From positions 904,501 to 968,500 of the forward strand of contig NZ_CP018192.1 in assembly GCF_001889525.1 (NCBI RefSeq): 64,000 nt of DNA. Direction: 5' to 3'. A program made the translations under genes and the position numbers. This document shows positions 45,008 to 54,581 of the stretch, piece after piece. The stretch is from Granulibacter bethesdensis (GTDB taxonomy: Bacteria > Pseudomonadota > Alphaproteobacteria > Acetobacterales > Acetobacteraceae). A model generated the notes under the pieces. That model saw nothing but the letters and a program-made list of their open reading frames with translations, searched no databases and had not been told where the DNA came from. Position 1 is the first letter of the stretch. Every line of letters starts with the position of its first letter.

Positions 45008-47140
45008 GTGCAGCCACTGATTTATCTCCGCCGGGCCAGTCAGAGTGCGCGGGATGCTGCCGGGGTGTTGGCCGGTCAGCAGTTCGGGCGCTTTTCCCTG
45101 TGGCTGCCGGTCGGCATGGTGACCGGGGATTATCTGTATTTTCTGGCTCCAACAGAGCCGCCGGTATGGATGGGGTTAGCTGCTCTTGGACTGATGACCT
45201 GCCTGCTTGTAGCAGGCTGGTTACGCCCGATCCTGCGCGCGGTGGCTGGTATGGGGCTGGCGATGGCCCTCGGATGGAGCGCAGGGCAACACGCCACTCT
45301 GACCGCTCTGCCGCTGGAGCCCGTGCCAAACAGGGCCGTGATCGTGGAAGGGATTGTGAGTGAGGTTGAGACTGGACCAGACTGGCGCAGGATTGTTGTT
45401 GCCGCTCCCTTGTTGGATGGGGTGACGCATTGGCAGCGTTCGGTGCGGCTGAGAGTGCGGGATGGAGACCATACGCGCCTGCAGTCAGGTGACAGGATAT
45501 CGGTGCGGGCGCTGCTCAGACCGCCACCATGGCCTGCTTATCCGGGCGCGATGGATCGACAGAGAGACGCATTTTTCTCTCGGATGGGGGCTTTCGGTTT
45601 TGCTCTGGCTCCTGTTTCGCATCTGGCATTGCGGCAGGATGCGGTCTCGATCCGTTTGGCCAGAGTGCGGGAAAGTATCGCCGATCACGTTCGCACAGCC
45701 TTGCCGGGGAGTGAGGGGGCGGTGGCAACGGCTTTGTTGACCGGGGATACTGCTTCCATTCCGCAATCCATCCGTATTCTGTTTCGGGATACGGGATTGG
45801 CTCATTTGCTGGCCATTGCGGGTCTGCATATCGCGATTGTCATGGGGACCATCTTTGCCGTGACGCGCTGGCTGCTGACCCGGTGTGAATATACGGCGCT
45901 GTTCTGGCCATGCCGACAGATTGCCGCCTCGACTTCATTGCTGTCAGGGTTCGCCTATGCGGCGCTGACAGGGTTGCATGTGCCGATCATACGCAGTGCG
46001 GTGATGGCGATGATTGCCTGTCTCGCTCTGTTTCTGGGGCGCAGGGCATTGTCCATGCGAGGGTTGGCGATTGCCGCGGCTGTGATTGTCCTGATCTGGC
46101 CGTATGAAGTCACCGGTGTCAGCTTCCAGATGAGCTTTGCTGCCGTGATGGCTCTGGCAGCCGGATATGAGGCGCTGGGACCGTGGCTGGCCAGTCTGGC
46201 CGGGCGGCGTGTGCTCCATCATCTGACGGCGGTGGCGTTGACCAGCTTGCTGGCGGGCACTGCATCGGCACCGTATGGAATTTATCATTTCGGGCAGCTC
46301 CAGCTTTATTTCGTGGCGACCAATATGATCGCAGTGCCGCTGATGGCATTCTGGGTCATGCCTGCCGGTCTGCTGGCCATGGCATTGATGCCGCTTGGCC
46401 TTGATCGACCCGTTTTTGTTGTTATGGGAATCGGAATCTGGCTGATCCTGACCGTTGCGAAACTGGTCGCAGCCTTGCCGGCTGCCGTCCTTGCTGTACC
46501 GCCAATGCCAGGCTGGGGATTGTTCATGATCAGTGCCGGGCTGATTTGGCTTTGCTTCTGGCGTGGTCGTGTCCGGTTGTGCGGCGTGCCCGTGATGATG
46601 GCCGGGATAGCGTCTATCGGACTGACTGTGCCTGCCGACCTCCTGATATCAGCGGATGCACGTATGGTCGCTGTCAAAGCCGGTTTACGTGTTTTTGCCT
46701 TCGATAAAGGAAGTTCGCCCCTGCTGACGGAGGCATGGCAGGCTTATTGGGGAGTGAAGGATTTTACACCGCTTTCCGTGGCGGGGCGTCTTGCCACGCA
46801 CATGGCGCGATGTGGTGAGAGCGGCTGTCTCGTCACACCGGTGTCAGGCGCCCCGGCGGTCTTTCTGAAAACGGGAGAGGGCACGGAGATATGCCAGCCC
46901 GGGGCGCTTGCCGTCATTCTGGATGGCTGGAGCAGCCAGTGTCGGGATCAGCCCGTGATCTCCCTGTCGCAGATACGAGAGGAGGGCAGCATTGCGGTAT
47001 GGTTCAGGCCCGGCAGGATCTCTGTGCTGACAGACCGGGCATGGCGCGGGGACCGACCATGGGTGCAGCCACCACCTGATACCAGCCCGGGCCAGTGGAA
47101 AGCGCCGCTGGCCCGGACTGATGAGATGATCCCTCAGTAA
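45008..47140 (+). CDS. comEC: ComEC/Rec2 family competence protein
   Basis: A 710-residue polytopic membrane protein expected to form the channel that carries transforming DNA across the inner membrane. An N-terminal DUF4131-like region with an OB-fold-like segment ([24 protein letters not shown]) is followed by the competence domain: [46 protein letters not shown], then about ten spans including [17 protein letters not shown] complete metallo-beta-lactamase-like C-terminal domain is not clear; the tail after residue 540 is reduced compared with long ComEC proteins. The start is GTG. The 3' end overlaps the convergent lexA by 7 nt. Confidence 0.9.
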   Translation: MQPLIYLRRASQSARDAAGVLAGQQFGRFSLWLPVGMVTGDYLYFLAPTEPPVWMGLAALGLMTCLLVAGWLRPILRAVAGMGLAMALGWSAGQHATLTALPLEPVPNRAVIVEGIVSEVETGPDWRRIVVAAPLLDGVTHWQRSVRLRVRDGDHTRLQSGDRISVRALLRPPPWPAYPGAMDRQRDAFFSRMGAFGFALAPVSHLALRQDAVSIRLARVRESIADHVRTALPGSEGAVATALLTGDTASIPQSIRILFRDTGLAHLLAIAGLHIAIVMGTIFAVTRWLLTRCEYTALFWPCRQIAASTSLLSGFAYAALTGLHVPIIRSAVMAMIACLALFLGRRALSMRGLAIAAAVIVLIWPYEVTGVSFQMSFAAVMALAAGYEALGPWLASLAGRRVLHHLTAVALTSLLAGTASAPYGIYHFGQLQLYFVATNMIAVPLMAFWVMPAGLLAMALMPLGLDRPVFVVMGIGIWLILTVAKLVAALPAAVLAVPPMPGWGLFMISAGLIWLCFWRGRVRLCGVPVMMAGIASIGLTVPADLLISADARMVAVKAGLRVFAFDKGSSPLLTEAWQAYWGVKDFTPLSVAGRLATHMARCGESGCLVTPVSGAPAVFLKTGEGTEICQPGALAVILDGWSSQCRDQPVISLSQIREEGSIAVWFRPGRISVLTDRAWRGDRPWVQPPPDTSPGQWKAPLARTDEMIPQ

Positions 47141-47862
47141 CGGCGAAGCAAGCCAATCAGCCTTCCCTGAACCCGCACGCGATCAGCCGGGAAAATTCTG
47201 GTTTCATGGCGTTCATTCGCTGGTTCCAGGGCCACCGACTTGCCGCGTCGCCGCAGGCGCTTGAGTGTGACTTCAGTATCATCGATCAGGGCGACGACGA
47301 TCTGCCCGTTTTCGGCAAGGTCCGATTGCTGGATAATCACTGTATCGCCATCGAAAATACCGGCATCGATCATGGAATCGCCAGCAACTTCCAGTGCGTA
47401 GTGTTCTCCATTGCCAAGCATATCGATGGGCACGCTGAGATAGGCGCTGGTGTCCCGCAATGCCTCAATCGGCATACCGGCGGCAATGCGTCCGTAAAGC
47501 GGAAGCTGTACGGCCGAGGCATCCTGAGCCGCCCTTACCCCCGCGATCCGGTTGGAGAAACTTCCCTGAATGACGTTCGGTGTAAAGGCGGGAGCAGGGG
47601 CAAAGGACGGAGCCGAAGGGGCTGTTTTCGGCACCGGCATGCTGGCGGCTTCCGGCATGCGGATCACCTCCAGCGCACGGGCGCGATGATGGCGGCGGCG
47701 CAGGAAGCCGCGTTCTTCCAGAGCTGAAATAAGGCGGTGAATTCCTGATTTGGATTTCAGGTTCAAGGCCGCTTTCATTTCCTCAAAACTGGGGGAAAAG
47801 CCTGTTTTACGCAGATGACCATCAATGAGCAGCAACAGCTCATACTGTTTGCGTGTCAGCAT
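47134..47862 (-). CDS. lexA: LexA repressor
   Basis: LexA represses the SOS regulon and cleaves itself when bound by RecA filaments. The 242 residues include the winged helix [45 protein letters not shown], an Ala/Pro-rich linker longer than in E. coli (about residues 70-110), the cleavage site Ala-Gly in [12 protein letters not shown], the serine in [16 protein letters not shown] and the lysine in DTEVTLKRL. Length and linker are typical of alphaproteobacteria. SOS boxes lie about 50-90 nt upstream, consistent with autoregulation. It follows moeA on the same strand. Confidence 0.97.
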   Translation of the reverse strand: MLTRKQYELLLLIDGHLRKTGFSPSFEEMKAALNLKSKSGIHRLISALEERGFLRRRHHRARALEVIRMPEAASMPVPKTAPSAPSFAPAPAFTPNVIQGSFSNRIAGVRAAQDASAVQLPLYGRIAAGMPIEALRDTSAYLSVPIDMLGNGEHYALEVAGDSMIDAGIFDGDTVIIQQSDLAENGQIVVALIDDTEVTLKRLRRRGKSVALEPANERHETRIFPADRVRVQGRLIGLLRRY

Positions 47863-47908
47863 GCAGAAGGCCTTTCAAGACCGTTCCGAAAGGAAAAAGC
47901 GCACAAAA

Positions 47909-47948
47909 GAACAAACAAGCAACAAAGATGTTCTACATAAGTTCGTTC
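47909..47948. promoter_or_regulatory. lexA: LexA (SOS) boxes upstream of lexA
   Basis: GTTC-TACATAA-GTTC at 47930-47944 is an exact alphaproteobacterial SOS box (GTTC-N7-GTTC), with a third GTTC directly after it (47945-47948). A second, imperfect element GAAC-AAACAAG-CAAC lies at 47909-47923 in the opposite orientation. Both are in the lexA promoter region. Confidence 0.85.
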
Positions 47949-47966
47949 TGTCGCGTCAAGCGTCCT

Positions 47967-49169
47967 TTATAATCCGGCACTATCCAGTAGCAGGACTGGC
48001 ACGATCTCTCCTGCTGCGGCCTGTGGCGCATGGGGCGCACGCATGATCAGCGCGTTGGCCCGTGCCAGGGCGCTGATCATTGAAGAATCCTGCACAGGAA
48101 AGGATTCGACAACCGGACCGGACTGCGTCTGCGTTATGATCCCGCGCATGAAGTCGGTGCGATGATCATTGGCTCGCAAGGGGGCCACCAGTCGTGCCGG
48201 CTGTGTCCGCAAGGGAGAAGCAGGCAGACCGCGTAACACCTCCAATGCAGGCAGCACGAACAGCAGGGCGCAAACATAAGCCGAGACGGGGTTGCCAGGC
48301 AGACCGATCAAAGGTGTTCCGGCCAGTTTTCCGTGCATCAGCGGTTTGCCCGGTCGCATGGCAATTTTCCAGAAATCCAGCGTCAGCCCGCGCTCCCCCA
48401 GTGCAGAGCGTACCAGATCATGATCGCCCACACTGGCCCCGCCGATGGTGATCAGCAGATCGGATTTTGTGGCGGCTTCTGCACGGGCGCGGATGGTATC
48501 GCTGTCATCACCGCTGAGCGGTAGCAGGATCGGGTCTCCGCCAGCTGCACGGATCATGGCGGCCAGCATGTGGGAATTGGAGCTGACGATCCCACCCGGT
48601 GGTACCGACTCCCCGGGCAGTGCGATTTCATCGCCGGTTGCCAGTATCGCAATGCGAGGGCGGCGATGAACCGTCAGCCAGGGAATATTGGCGGCAGCGG
48701 CAAGACCAATATCCCGCGCTGTCAGGATATGCCCTGATTCCAGCACGGTTTGATTTGTGGTGAAATCCTGTCCCTGCCGTCTGATGTGGCGATCAGGCCG
48801 TATGGTCTCGGCAGGAATAACGATGTCATCCTGCCGCTGCGCTTCTTCCTGCAACAGAATGGTATCTGAGCCTTGTGGAACGACGCTGCCGGTGAAAAGA
48901 CGAACTGCCTGACCGGCTTCCACGGTGCCGCTGAAGGGATGTCCGGCTGGAGCCGCGCCGATGACGGTCAGTCTGGCTCCCGCCACCGCATCGGCGCAGC
49001 GTACCGCATAGCCATCCATGGCCGAAACATCATGAGGAGGCTGGGTCACCCGCGCCTTCACACTGACAGCCAATACCCGGCCGTGCGCCTCTGCGATTGA
49101 GACCGTCTCGGCCATGGTAGGGGAGACGGAGGCCAGAATACGGGTGCGGGCTTCTTCGACCGGGATCAT
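47967..49169 (-). CDS. moeA: Molybdopterin molybdotransferase
   Basis: MoeA inserts molybdate into adenylylated molybdopterin, completing the cofactor used by enzymes such as the dehydrogenase and YdeP-like protein in this window. The 400 residues show PPHDVSAMDGYAVRCAD (about residues 44-60), VRLFTGSVVPQGSDTILLQEEA, ILATGDEI, SNSHMLAAMIRAAGGDP, ITIGGASVGDHDLVRSAL and FWKIAMRPGKPLMHGKL...GLPGNPVSAYVCALLFV, the full family pattern. It follows moaC with about 10 nt between, part of the trp-moa-moe run. Confidence 0.96.
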   Translation of the reverse strand: MIPVEEARTRILASVSPTMAETVSIAEAHGRVLAVSVKARVTQPPHDVSAMDGYAVRCADAVAGARLTVIGAAPAGHPFSGTVEAGQAVRLFTGSVVPQGSDTILLQEEAQRQDDIVIPAETIRPDRHIRRQGQDFTTNQTVLESGHILTARDIGLAAAANIPWLTVHRRPRIAILATGDEIALPGESVPPGGIVSSNSHMLAAMIRAAGGDPILLPLSGDDSDTIRARAEAATKSDLLITIGGASVGDHDLVRSALGERGLTLDFWKIAMRPGKPLMHGKLAGTPLIGLPGNPVSAYVCALLFVLPALEVLRGLPASPLRTQPARLVAPLRANDHRTDFMRGIITQTQSGPVVESFPVQDSSMISALARANALIMRAPHAPQAAAGEIVPVLLLDSAGL

Positions 49170-49178
49170 GATCTTTGT

Positions 49179-49667
49179 TCAATCCTGTCGGAAATGACCT
49201 GACTTGCCGCCGGATTTTTCAACCACACGGATGTCGCTGATAGTCATGCCGCGATCAACGGCTTTGCACATATCATAGATGGTCAGGGCGGTGATGCTAA
49301 CCCCGGTCAGGGCCTCCATTTCAACGCCTGTACGTCCGGAGGTCCGCACCCGCACCTCAATCTCGACTTCTCCCGGTCTATCGTTGCGGAAATCAACCGT
49401 GATTGCCGTGACTGGCAACGGATGGCAAAGCGGGATCAGATCAGCCGTCCGCTTGACCGCCATAATCCCGGCCAGCCGAGCAACCCCCAGCACATCGCCC
49501 TTTTTGGCACTGCCTTCCTGAATCATCGCCCATGTGGATGGCTGCATCGTGATCCGTCCACGGGCTACACCCTGCCGGTCCGTTACCGGTTTGTCGGCAA
49601 TATCCACCATAGCCGCTTCCCCGGCGGCGTTGAAATGGGTCAGGCGGGGAGAAGGCTTATCCTGCAT
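49179..49667 (-). CDS. moaC: Cyclic pyranopterin monophosphate synthase accessory protein
   Basis: MoaC works with MoaA in the first step of molybdenum cofactor synthesis, turning 3',8-cyclo-7,8-dihydro-GTP into cyclic pyranopterin monophosphate. The 162 residues carry [41 protein letters not shown] (about residues 70-95) and [31 protein letters not shown] with the conserved Asp and Lys. The ATG at 49667 begins 1 nt after the trpC stop; a TTG at 49676 would overlap it. Confidence 0.96.
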   Translation of the reverse strand: MQDKPSPRLTHFNAAGEAAMVDIADKPVTDRQGVARGRITMQPSTWAMIQEGSAKKGDVLGVARLAGIMAVKRTADLIPLCHPLPVTAITVDFRNDRPGEVEIEVRVRTSGRTGVEMEALTGVSITALTIYDMCKAVDRGMTISDIRVVEKSGGKSGHFRQD

Positions 49668-49668
49668 G

Positions 49669-50559
49669 TCAGGCAATGGGTGGGACAGGAGATGAAGAAT
49701 CGATGCCTATCAGCTCACGCACGGCCTTGGTGACATCCTGCTGCCGCATCAGGCTTTCGCCGACCAGAAAGCTGCGTACGCCTGTTGCTGCCAGGCGCTG
49801 TATGTCTTCATGCGTGCGGATGCCGCTTTCTGCGACCAGAAACCGGTCGGGCGGAAGCAAAGGCGCGATGTTCAGGGTGGTGGAGAGGTCTGTTTTCAGA
49901 GTTTTCAGATTACGGTTATTGATGCCGATCAATCCCGTCTGAAGGGCCAGGGCACGGTCAAGCTCGGCTTCGTCATGGACTTCAGCCAGTACGTCCAGAT
50001 CAAGATGACGGGCGGTTTCTTCCAATTCTCGCGCTTCGTCATCTGTCAGTGCGGCCATGATCAGCAGGATGCAATCTGCCCCCATGGCACGGCTTTCATA
50101 GACCTGCCACGGATCGAGGATGAAATCCTTGCGGAGTACCGGCAGGGATACGGCGGTGCGCGCAGCAATCAGATGGTCCGGGTCACCCTGAAAATACGGT
50201 CCATCGGTCAGCACCGACAGACAGGTCGCGCCCCCCAACTCATAGGCTTTGGCCAGTTCGGCCGGATTGAAATTCGGGCGTATCAACCCGCCGGAGGGAG
50301 ATGCTTTCTTGATCTCGGTGATCAGACCATAGCCACCCTGAAGTACGGCATCTTTCAGTGCCTGCCCAAAGCCACGGGGGGCAGGCAGATCACGAATACG
50401 GTTGATCAACGTTTCTTTAGAAAGCAACGCTTTGCGTTGCGCCACTTCCTTGCGGGTATCGGCGCAGATACGAGCCAGCACATCATAACCGGTGGGCGTG
50501 GCGGCGCCGGTTTCGGTTGGCGTGGTCTGATCCGGCTGTGAGGCGGGAAGTGTTGTCAT
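49669..50559 (-). CDS. trpC: Indole-3-glycerol phosphate synthase
   Basis: TrpC closes the indole ring from CdRP in tryptophan synthesis. The 296-residue TIM barrel shows [14 protein letters not shown]-type [22 protein letters not shown] (catalytic Lys), [44 protein letters not shown] (second Lys, Glu), [16 protein letters not shown] and [13 protein letters not shown]...FLVGESLMR. An N-terminal Thr/Pro-rich addition of about 20 residues is present. The ATG at 50559 has GGAG 5 nt upstream. It follows trpD at 110 nt. Confidence 0.96.
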   Translation of the reverse strand: MTTLPASQPDQTTPTETGAATPTGYDVLARICADTRKEVAQRKALLSKETLINRIRDLPAPRGFGQALKDAVLQGGYGLITEIKKASPSGGLIRPNFNPAELAKAYELGGATCLSVLTDGPYFQGDPDHLIAARTAVSLPVLRKDFILDPWQVYESRAMGADCILLIMAALTDDEARELEETARHLDLDVLAEVHDEAELDRALALQTGLIGINNRNLKTLKTDLSTTLNIAPLLPPDRFLVAESGIRTHEDIQRLAATGVRSFLVGESLMRQQDVTKAVRELIGIDSSSPVPPIA

Positions 50560-50669
50560 CATGGCTCCGAAAGTAGTCACAGGCACGAATGAAGAAGCAA
50601 AAGGCCTATACCACCGTCATGGCGGTAGTAAAAACGGGCTTCTTCAGTGTCCCGATAAAATCAAAGGGA

Positions 50670-51710
50670 TCAAGGGATTGCATTGGTTGCTGCCCGAAGC
50701 CTGTTCAGGGCCGATAATGCTGATCCCTCATCAATGGATCGGCGGGCAAGGGCTACCCCTTCTTTCAGCGTGTCGGTCTGTCCGGCGACGATCAGGGCGG
50801 CCGCCGCGTTCAGGCAGACAGTATCACGATATGGTCCGTCGGCTCCGTCAAGCAAGGCCTGCAGGACACGGGCATTATGGTCCGCATCCCCACCCAGAAT
50901 GGCATCCAGCGGTGCGCGGGGCAGGCCGGCCTCTTCCGGGGTTATACTGAACTGGCGCAGAATGCCGTTTTCCAGCACGGTGACCTGACTTTCGCCGGCC
51001 AGCGTCAATTCATCCAGGCCGAGGCCATGGACTATCCAGCATGTCTCCGTGCCAAGCTCTCTCAGTACCCGGGCCATTGGCATGGCCCAGATCGGATCGA
51101 AAACACCGGTCAACTGCCGCTTGACGCCAGCAGGATTCCCCATCGGGCCGATCAGGTTGAACAGGGTGCGGATGCCAAGCTGTGAACGCGCCTCCGCAGC
51201 ATGGCGCAGGGCAGGATGAAAATGGGGGGCGAACAGGAACGCACAGTGCTCATCATGCAGAATGGCTTCCTGCCGCTCCGTGCCGAGGTCGATCTGCACC
51301 CCCAGCGCCGTCAGAACGTCGGCGGCGCCAGAGCGGGAACTGAGGGCGCGGTTGCCGTGCTTGGCGATTGGAACGCCGCATCCGGCCACTACAAAGGTGA
51401 CGGCAGTGGATATGTTGAGCGTTCCCGCACCGTCACCGCCCGTGCCGCAGACATCAATAGTGCCATCCGGTGCTTTGATGGGGATCATATGTGACCGCAA
51501 TGCCCGTACGGCCCCGCCCATTTCAGCTTCTGTTTCCCCACGGAGACGCAAGGCCATAACCAGCGCGGCAATCTGGGAGGATGTGGCCTGACCACGCATG
51601 ATCAGATCAAAGGCTGCGAAGGCTTCTTCTTCTTTTAGATGTTCACCTTTGGCGAGGCGCGACAGAACGGGGCGCAGATCGGTCTGCGCCGGAACAGGGG
51701 AGGAGGTCAT
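50670..51710 (-). CDS. trpD: Anthranilate phosphoribosyltransferase
   Basis: TrpD joins anthranilate and PRPP. The 346 residues show [21 protein letters not shown], the PRPP-binding [47 protein letters not shown] (about residues 80-126) with KHGN, and [17 protein letters not shown] for the anthranilate pocket. The start at 51710 ([11 protein letters not shown]) has AGGAGG-like sequence only inside the reading frame's 5' end; the longer reading overlaps trpG. It lies 8 nt after trpG. Confidence 0.96.
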   Translation of the reverse strand: MTSSPVPAQTDLRPVLSRLAKGEHLKEEEAFAAFDLIMRGQATSSQIAALVMALRLRGETEAEMGGAVRALRSHMIPIKAPDGTIDVCGTGGDGAGTLNISTAVTFVVAGCGVPIAKHGNRALSSRSGAADVLTALGVQIDLGTERQEAILHDEHCAFLFAPHFHPALRHAAEARSQLGIRTLFNLIGPMGNPAGVKRQLTGVFDPIWAMPMARVLRELGTETCWIVHGLGLDELTLAGESQVTVLENGILRQFSITPEEAGLPRAPLDAILGGDADHNARVLQALLDGADGPYRDTVCLNAAAALIVAGQTDTLKEGVALARRSIDEGSALSALNRLRAATNAIP

Positions 51711-51718
51711 CGGAAAAA

Positions 51719-52333
51719 TCAGGCGGCAAGACGCGGCGGCAGGATGGCTGGAACAGCTTCCCCCCGAGCAGCAGCAAGAAAATTGGCCAGAATGGCATGG
51801 CCATGGCGGCTGGCGATGCTCTCCGGATGGAATTGCACGCCGCAAATCGGCAGGGAGCGATGGCGCAGCCCCATGATGAGACCGTCTTCCGTCTCGGCGG
51901 TAATTTCCAGCACGTCCGGCAAGGTCTCCCGCTCGACGATCAGGCTGTGATAGCGGGTGGCCTCGAACGGGTCAGGAAGGCCGGAGAATACATTCTGCCC
52001 CCCATGATGAATGGGGGAAGTCTTGCCATGAAGCGGATAGGGCGCGCGGCAGACAACGCCACCAAAGGCCTGACCGATTGTCTGATGACCAAGGCATACC
52101 CCGAATAGCGGGATAGTGTGTTCAGCCGCGGCCTGCACCAGCGGCAGACAAATTCCTGCCTGCTCCGGTGCGCGGGGGCCGGGGGACAACACGATCGCCT
52201 CCGGTCGCAGGGCGATGGCCTGTTCCACGGTGATGTGATCGTTGCGGCGCACATCGCAGGTCACGCCCAGATCGCCCAGAAACTGTACCAGGTTGAAGGT
52301 AAAGCTGTCGTAATTGTCGATCAGAAGGATCAT
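51719..52333 (-). CDS. trpG: Anthranilate synthase component II / aminodeoxychorismate glutaminase
   Basis: A 204-residue class I glutamine amidotransferase that supplies ammonia to TrpE (and possibly PabB). It has [17 protein letters not shown] at the N terminus, [13 protein letters not shown], the nucleophile Cys in [18 protein letters not shown] (about residue 82), YHSLIVE, and the His-Glu pair in [15 protein letters not shown]. The ATG at 52333 is preferred over a GTG 6 nt earlier. Unlike the usual trpEG neighbours, it is parted from trpE by two genes, though all lie on the same strand. Confidence 0.95.
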   Translation of the reverse strand: MILLIDNYDSFTFNLVQFLGDLGVTCDVRRNDHITVEQAIALRPEAIVLSPGPRAPEQAGICLPLVQAAAEHTIPLFGVCLGHQTIGQAFGGVVCRAPYPLHGKTSPIHHGGQNVFSGLPDPFEATRYHSLIVERETLPDVLEITAETEDGLIMGLRHRSLPICGVQFHPESIASRHGHAILANFLAAARGEAVPAILPPRLAA

Positions 52334-52457
52334 CGTCACCGCACCCGGCGTTCCGCTTGGTTATCTGCTCTGAACACAGAGTGTATTATCCTCTGCATCT
52401 CTGTCTTTGTTGTTCTCATCGTGGCGCGTTTCAATCCCCGCGCCCAGACCGTTGTTG

Positions 52458-54110
52458 TCATGCCGGAAATGTTTCTGGCGCTGAGCCGCTTTCCATTGAG
52501 CCATGAAGGGGATCAGCATCTCCATTCCGGAAAGCGCACAGAAAACGGGTGAGGATGGAACGGGCTTCTCCCAGTGCCGTCTCCCAGTCACCGGGTGTTG
52601 GCTGCCGGACGATCCGCATGGAGGGATACCATGCGGTGCGGGTACCATGCATGCGCCAGCGCCAGTCTGTGGTGAAACGGTTCAGCATCAGCACAGGTTT
52701 ACCAAGAGCACCAGCCAGATGGGCAACCGATGTATCTACCGTCATCACCAGATCCAGCGCCATGATCAGTGCTGCCGTATCTTCAAAATCGGAAAGATGC
52801 ACGGTTGGATCAAGCAGGTTCATCCCGGCGGGAGGGTACTTTGCTTCTTGCGCCGGAGGCCCTTTCTGGAGGGAGACGAAATGAGCGCCGGGCAGTTGGC
52901 AAAATGCCGCGAAAGCAGACAAAGGCAGGGAGCGCTGGGCATTCCAATGCTGGTGTCCGGCATCATCATCCCGGATGCTGCCCGCCCAGCAAAGGCCGAT
53001 CAGGGCATCACCCGGCCGGGGGGAAAGTATCTGCCGGAATGTGTTTTTCCACTGCGCTGCATCCGCTGAAGAGGCAGACAGATAGGGAACCGGCTCTGCG
53101 TTGCGAATATAGGGGTCATTCATCACATGCGGCAGGCTGAGCAGCGGGCAATGCAGATCGTAATGCGGCAGGGTCGCACCGCGTGGCACGACGGATATAA
53201 TGCCGGGAATATGCCTGATCAGCCTGACCAGAGGTTGATCCACCTCCACGACGATTCTGTGCCGTCTGGCCAGAACCGGCAGGTAGCGAGCAAATTGCAG
53301 TGTATCTCCCATGCCCTGCTCGGCCCATAGCAGGATGGTCTGGCCCTGTGTGTCCTGCCCTTCCCAGCGGGGGCAGGGGAAGGGACGTGGTTGCCGCCCG
53401 TCACGGTGCCATCGCGCCTCATAAAGCGCGTACCCTTCCTGCATCGTGCTGAGCAGCATCAGCACATAGCCGAGATTGAATTCTGTTGTCGGGTGGCCGG
53501 GCCTGAGCGCCAGCGCCCGGCGCAGTAGTGGTTCTGCCTCCTCCGGTCGGCCAAGATCCTTGCAGGCGCCGGCCAGAGACAGCAGCAGATCGGGGTTGTC
53601 GGGCTGCCTTAAGACGGCGCGGGTTAGATAGGGAACCGCTTCTTCGAGTGCGCCCGTCGCGGCGCAGAGTGTGCCCAGCGCTTCCTCTGCCGCTTCATTG
53701 CCCGGGCTGGCGGCCACCACGCCCCGCATCAGGGTGACGGCTTCCTCACTGCGTCCCAGATCGTGCAGCAGGGAGGCCAGGCCAACCGCATAGTCGGGCC
53801 GGTTCGGTTCCAGATGCAGGGCGTTGCGGAACGCGGTTTCCGCTTCTTCATGCCGCAAATCCTTTAGGCAGGCATGGGCCAGCGTATTCTGGATTGCGCC
53901 ATCCTGAGGGGCCAGTTTTACAGCTTGCCGCAGAATCGCGGCTGCCGCGGCGTATTCCTGTCGTTCGATTAGCAGCAAACCCAGAAGATGCGCCGGCGCA
54001 GGATCGGACTGATTTTCCCGCCATGCCTGTCGGTATGCATTTTCGGCGTCTTCGAGCCTGCCCTCCCGGTGGGCAGCGCGGGCGCGTTCGAACCAGGACT
54101 GTTCAACCAT
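52458..54110 (-). CDS. TPR-repeat protein with glycosyltransferase-9-like domain
   Basis: A 550-residue protein. The first half (about residues 5-215) is five to six TPR repeats (for example EGRLEDAENAYRQAWRENQSDPAPAHLLGLLL and GRPEEAEPLLRRALALRPGHP). The second half resembles heptosyltransferase-like GT9 domains of TPR proteins: ILLWAEQGMGDTLQFARYLPVLARR, a central GLCWAGSIRDDD, and DTAALIMALDLVMTVDTSVAHLAGALGKPVLMLNRF (about residues 445-480). The DTSVAHLAGALGKP signature is typical. Its substrate is unknown, with a role in glycosylating envelope or flagellar proteins possible. It sits between DUF488 and trpG; start alternatives are GTG 54116, overlapping the DUF488 stop, or this ATG. Confidence 0.87.
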   Translation of the reverse strand: MVEQSWFERARAAHREGRLEDAENAYRQAWRENQSDPAPAHLLGLLLIERQEYAAAAAILRQAVKLAPQDGAIQNTLAHACLKDLRHEEAETAFRNALHLEPNRPDYAVGLASLLHDLGRSEEAVTLMRGVVAASPGNEAAEEALGTLCAATGALEEAVPYLTRAVLRQPDNPDLLLSLAGACKDLGRPEEAEPLLRRALALRPGHPTTEFNLGYVLMLLSTMQEGYALYEARWHRDGRQPRPFPCPRWEGQDTQGQTILLWAEQGMGDTLQFARYLPVLARRHRIVVEVDQPLVRLIRHIPGIISVVPRGATLPHYDLHCPLLSLPHVMNDPYIRNAEPVPYLSASSADAAQWKNTFRQILSPRPGDALIGLCWAGSIRDDDAGHQHWNAQRSLPLSAFAAFCQLPGAHFVSLQKGPPAQEAKYPPAGMNLLDPTVHLSDFEDTAALIMALDLVMTVDTSVAHLAGALGKPVLMLNRFTTDWRWRMHGTRTAWYPSMRIVRQPTPGDWETALGEARSILTRFLCAFRNGDADPLHGSMESGSAPETFPA

Positions 54111-54112
54111 GC

Positions 54113-54574
54113 TCACGAAGCAATCCCGGTGGCGAAAAGGTGATGCATCTGAAAACCATGCCGTTTTTGCAGGACTTCGCCAACGCGCAGCCGGTGACAG
54201 ATATGAGGATCAGTTTCGTAACAAAGCAGGCAGCACGGTGCCTGATCAGCGAGTGTTGCAGCTTGCTGAAGGGCCATCTCTGCTTCCGGTGTGAGCAGTT
54301 TTTCGTCCACGATGGACCAGAAGCGAGGCCAGTCACGCCTCTTGTTCGCTTCCCGTCCTTCAGGTGGGGTGCCAAGCGGGCGGAGGTGGACATAAGAAAT
54401 GCCGTGCTCCGCCAGACTGTTGGCAAGGATGGTTTTTGAAAATCCGGCCCGTCTGGATAATGGGCGATCCCGGACATCAATCAGTGTTTTGACCCCGGCC
54501 TGAAGCAGAGCCTCGATCACGTCCCGCTGTGCCGTTTTCTCATAGCCAATGGTATAAAGGGGCGCAGGGGACAT
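54113..54574 (-). CDS. DUF488 domain protein
   Basis: A 153-residue DUF488 protein. It starts APLYTIGYEKTAQRDVIEAL, then TLIDVRDRPLSRRAGFSKTILANSL (about residues 27-51), HLRPLGTPPEGR, and the closing CCLLCYETDPHICHRLRVGEVL with the family Cys/His cluster (CYExDPxxCHR). The biochemical function of DUF488 is not established. It lies 7 nt after trpE and is followed directly by the TPR gene, so it is probably cotranscribed with trpE. Confidence 0.88.
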   Translation of the reverse strand: MSPAPLYTIGYEKTAQRDVIEALLQAGVKTLIDVRDRPLSRRAGFSKTILANSLAEHGISYVHLRPLGTPPEGREANKRRDWPRFWSIVDEKLLTPEAEMALQQAATLADQAPCCLLCYETDPHICHRLRVGEVLQKRHGFQMHHLFATGIAS

Positions 54575-54581
54575 GGCGCGG

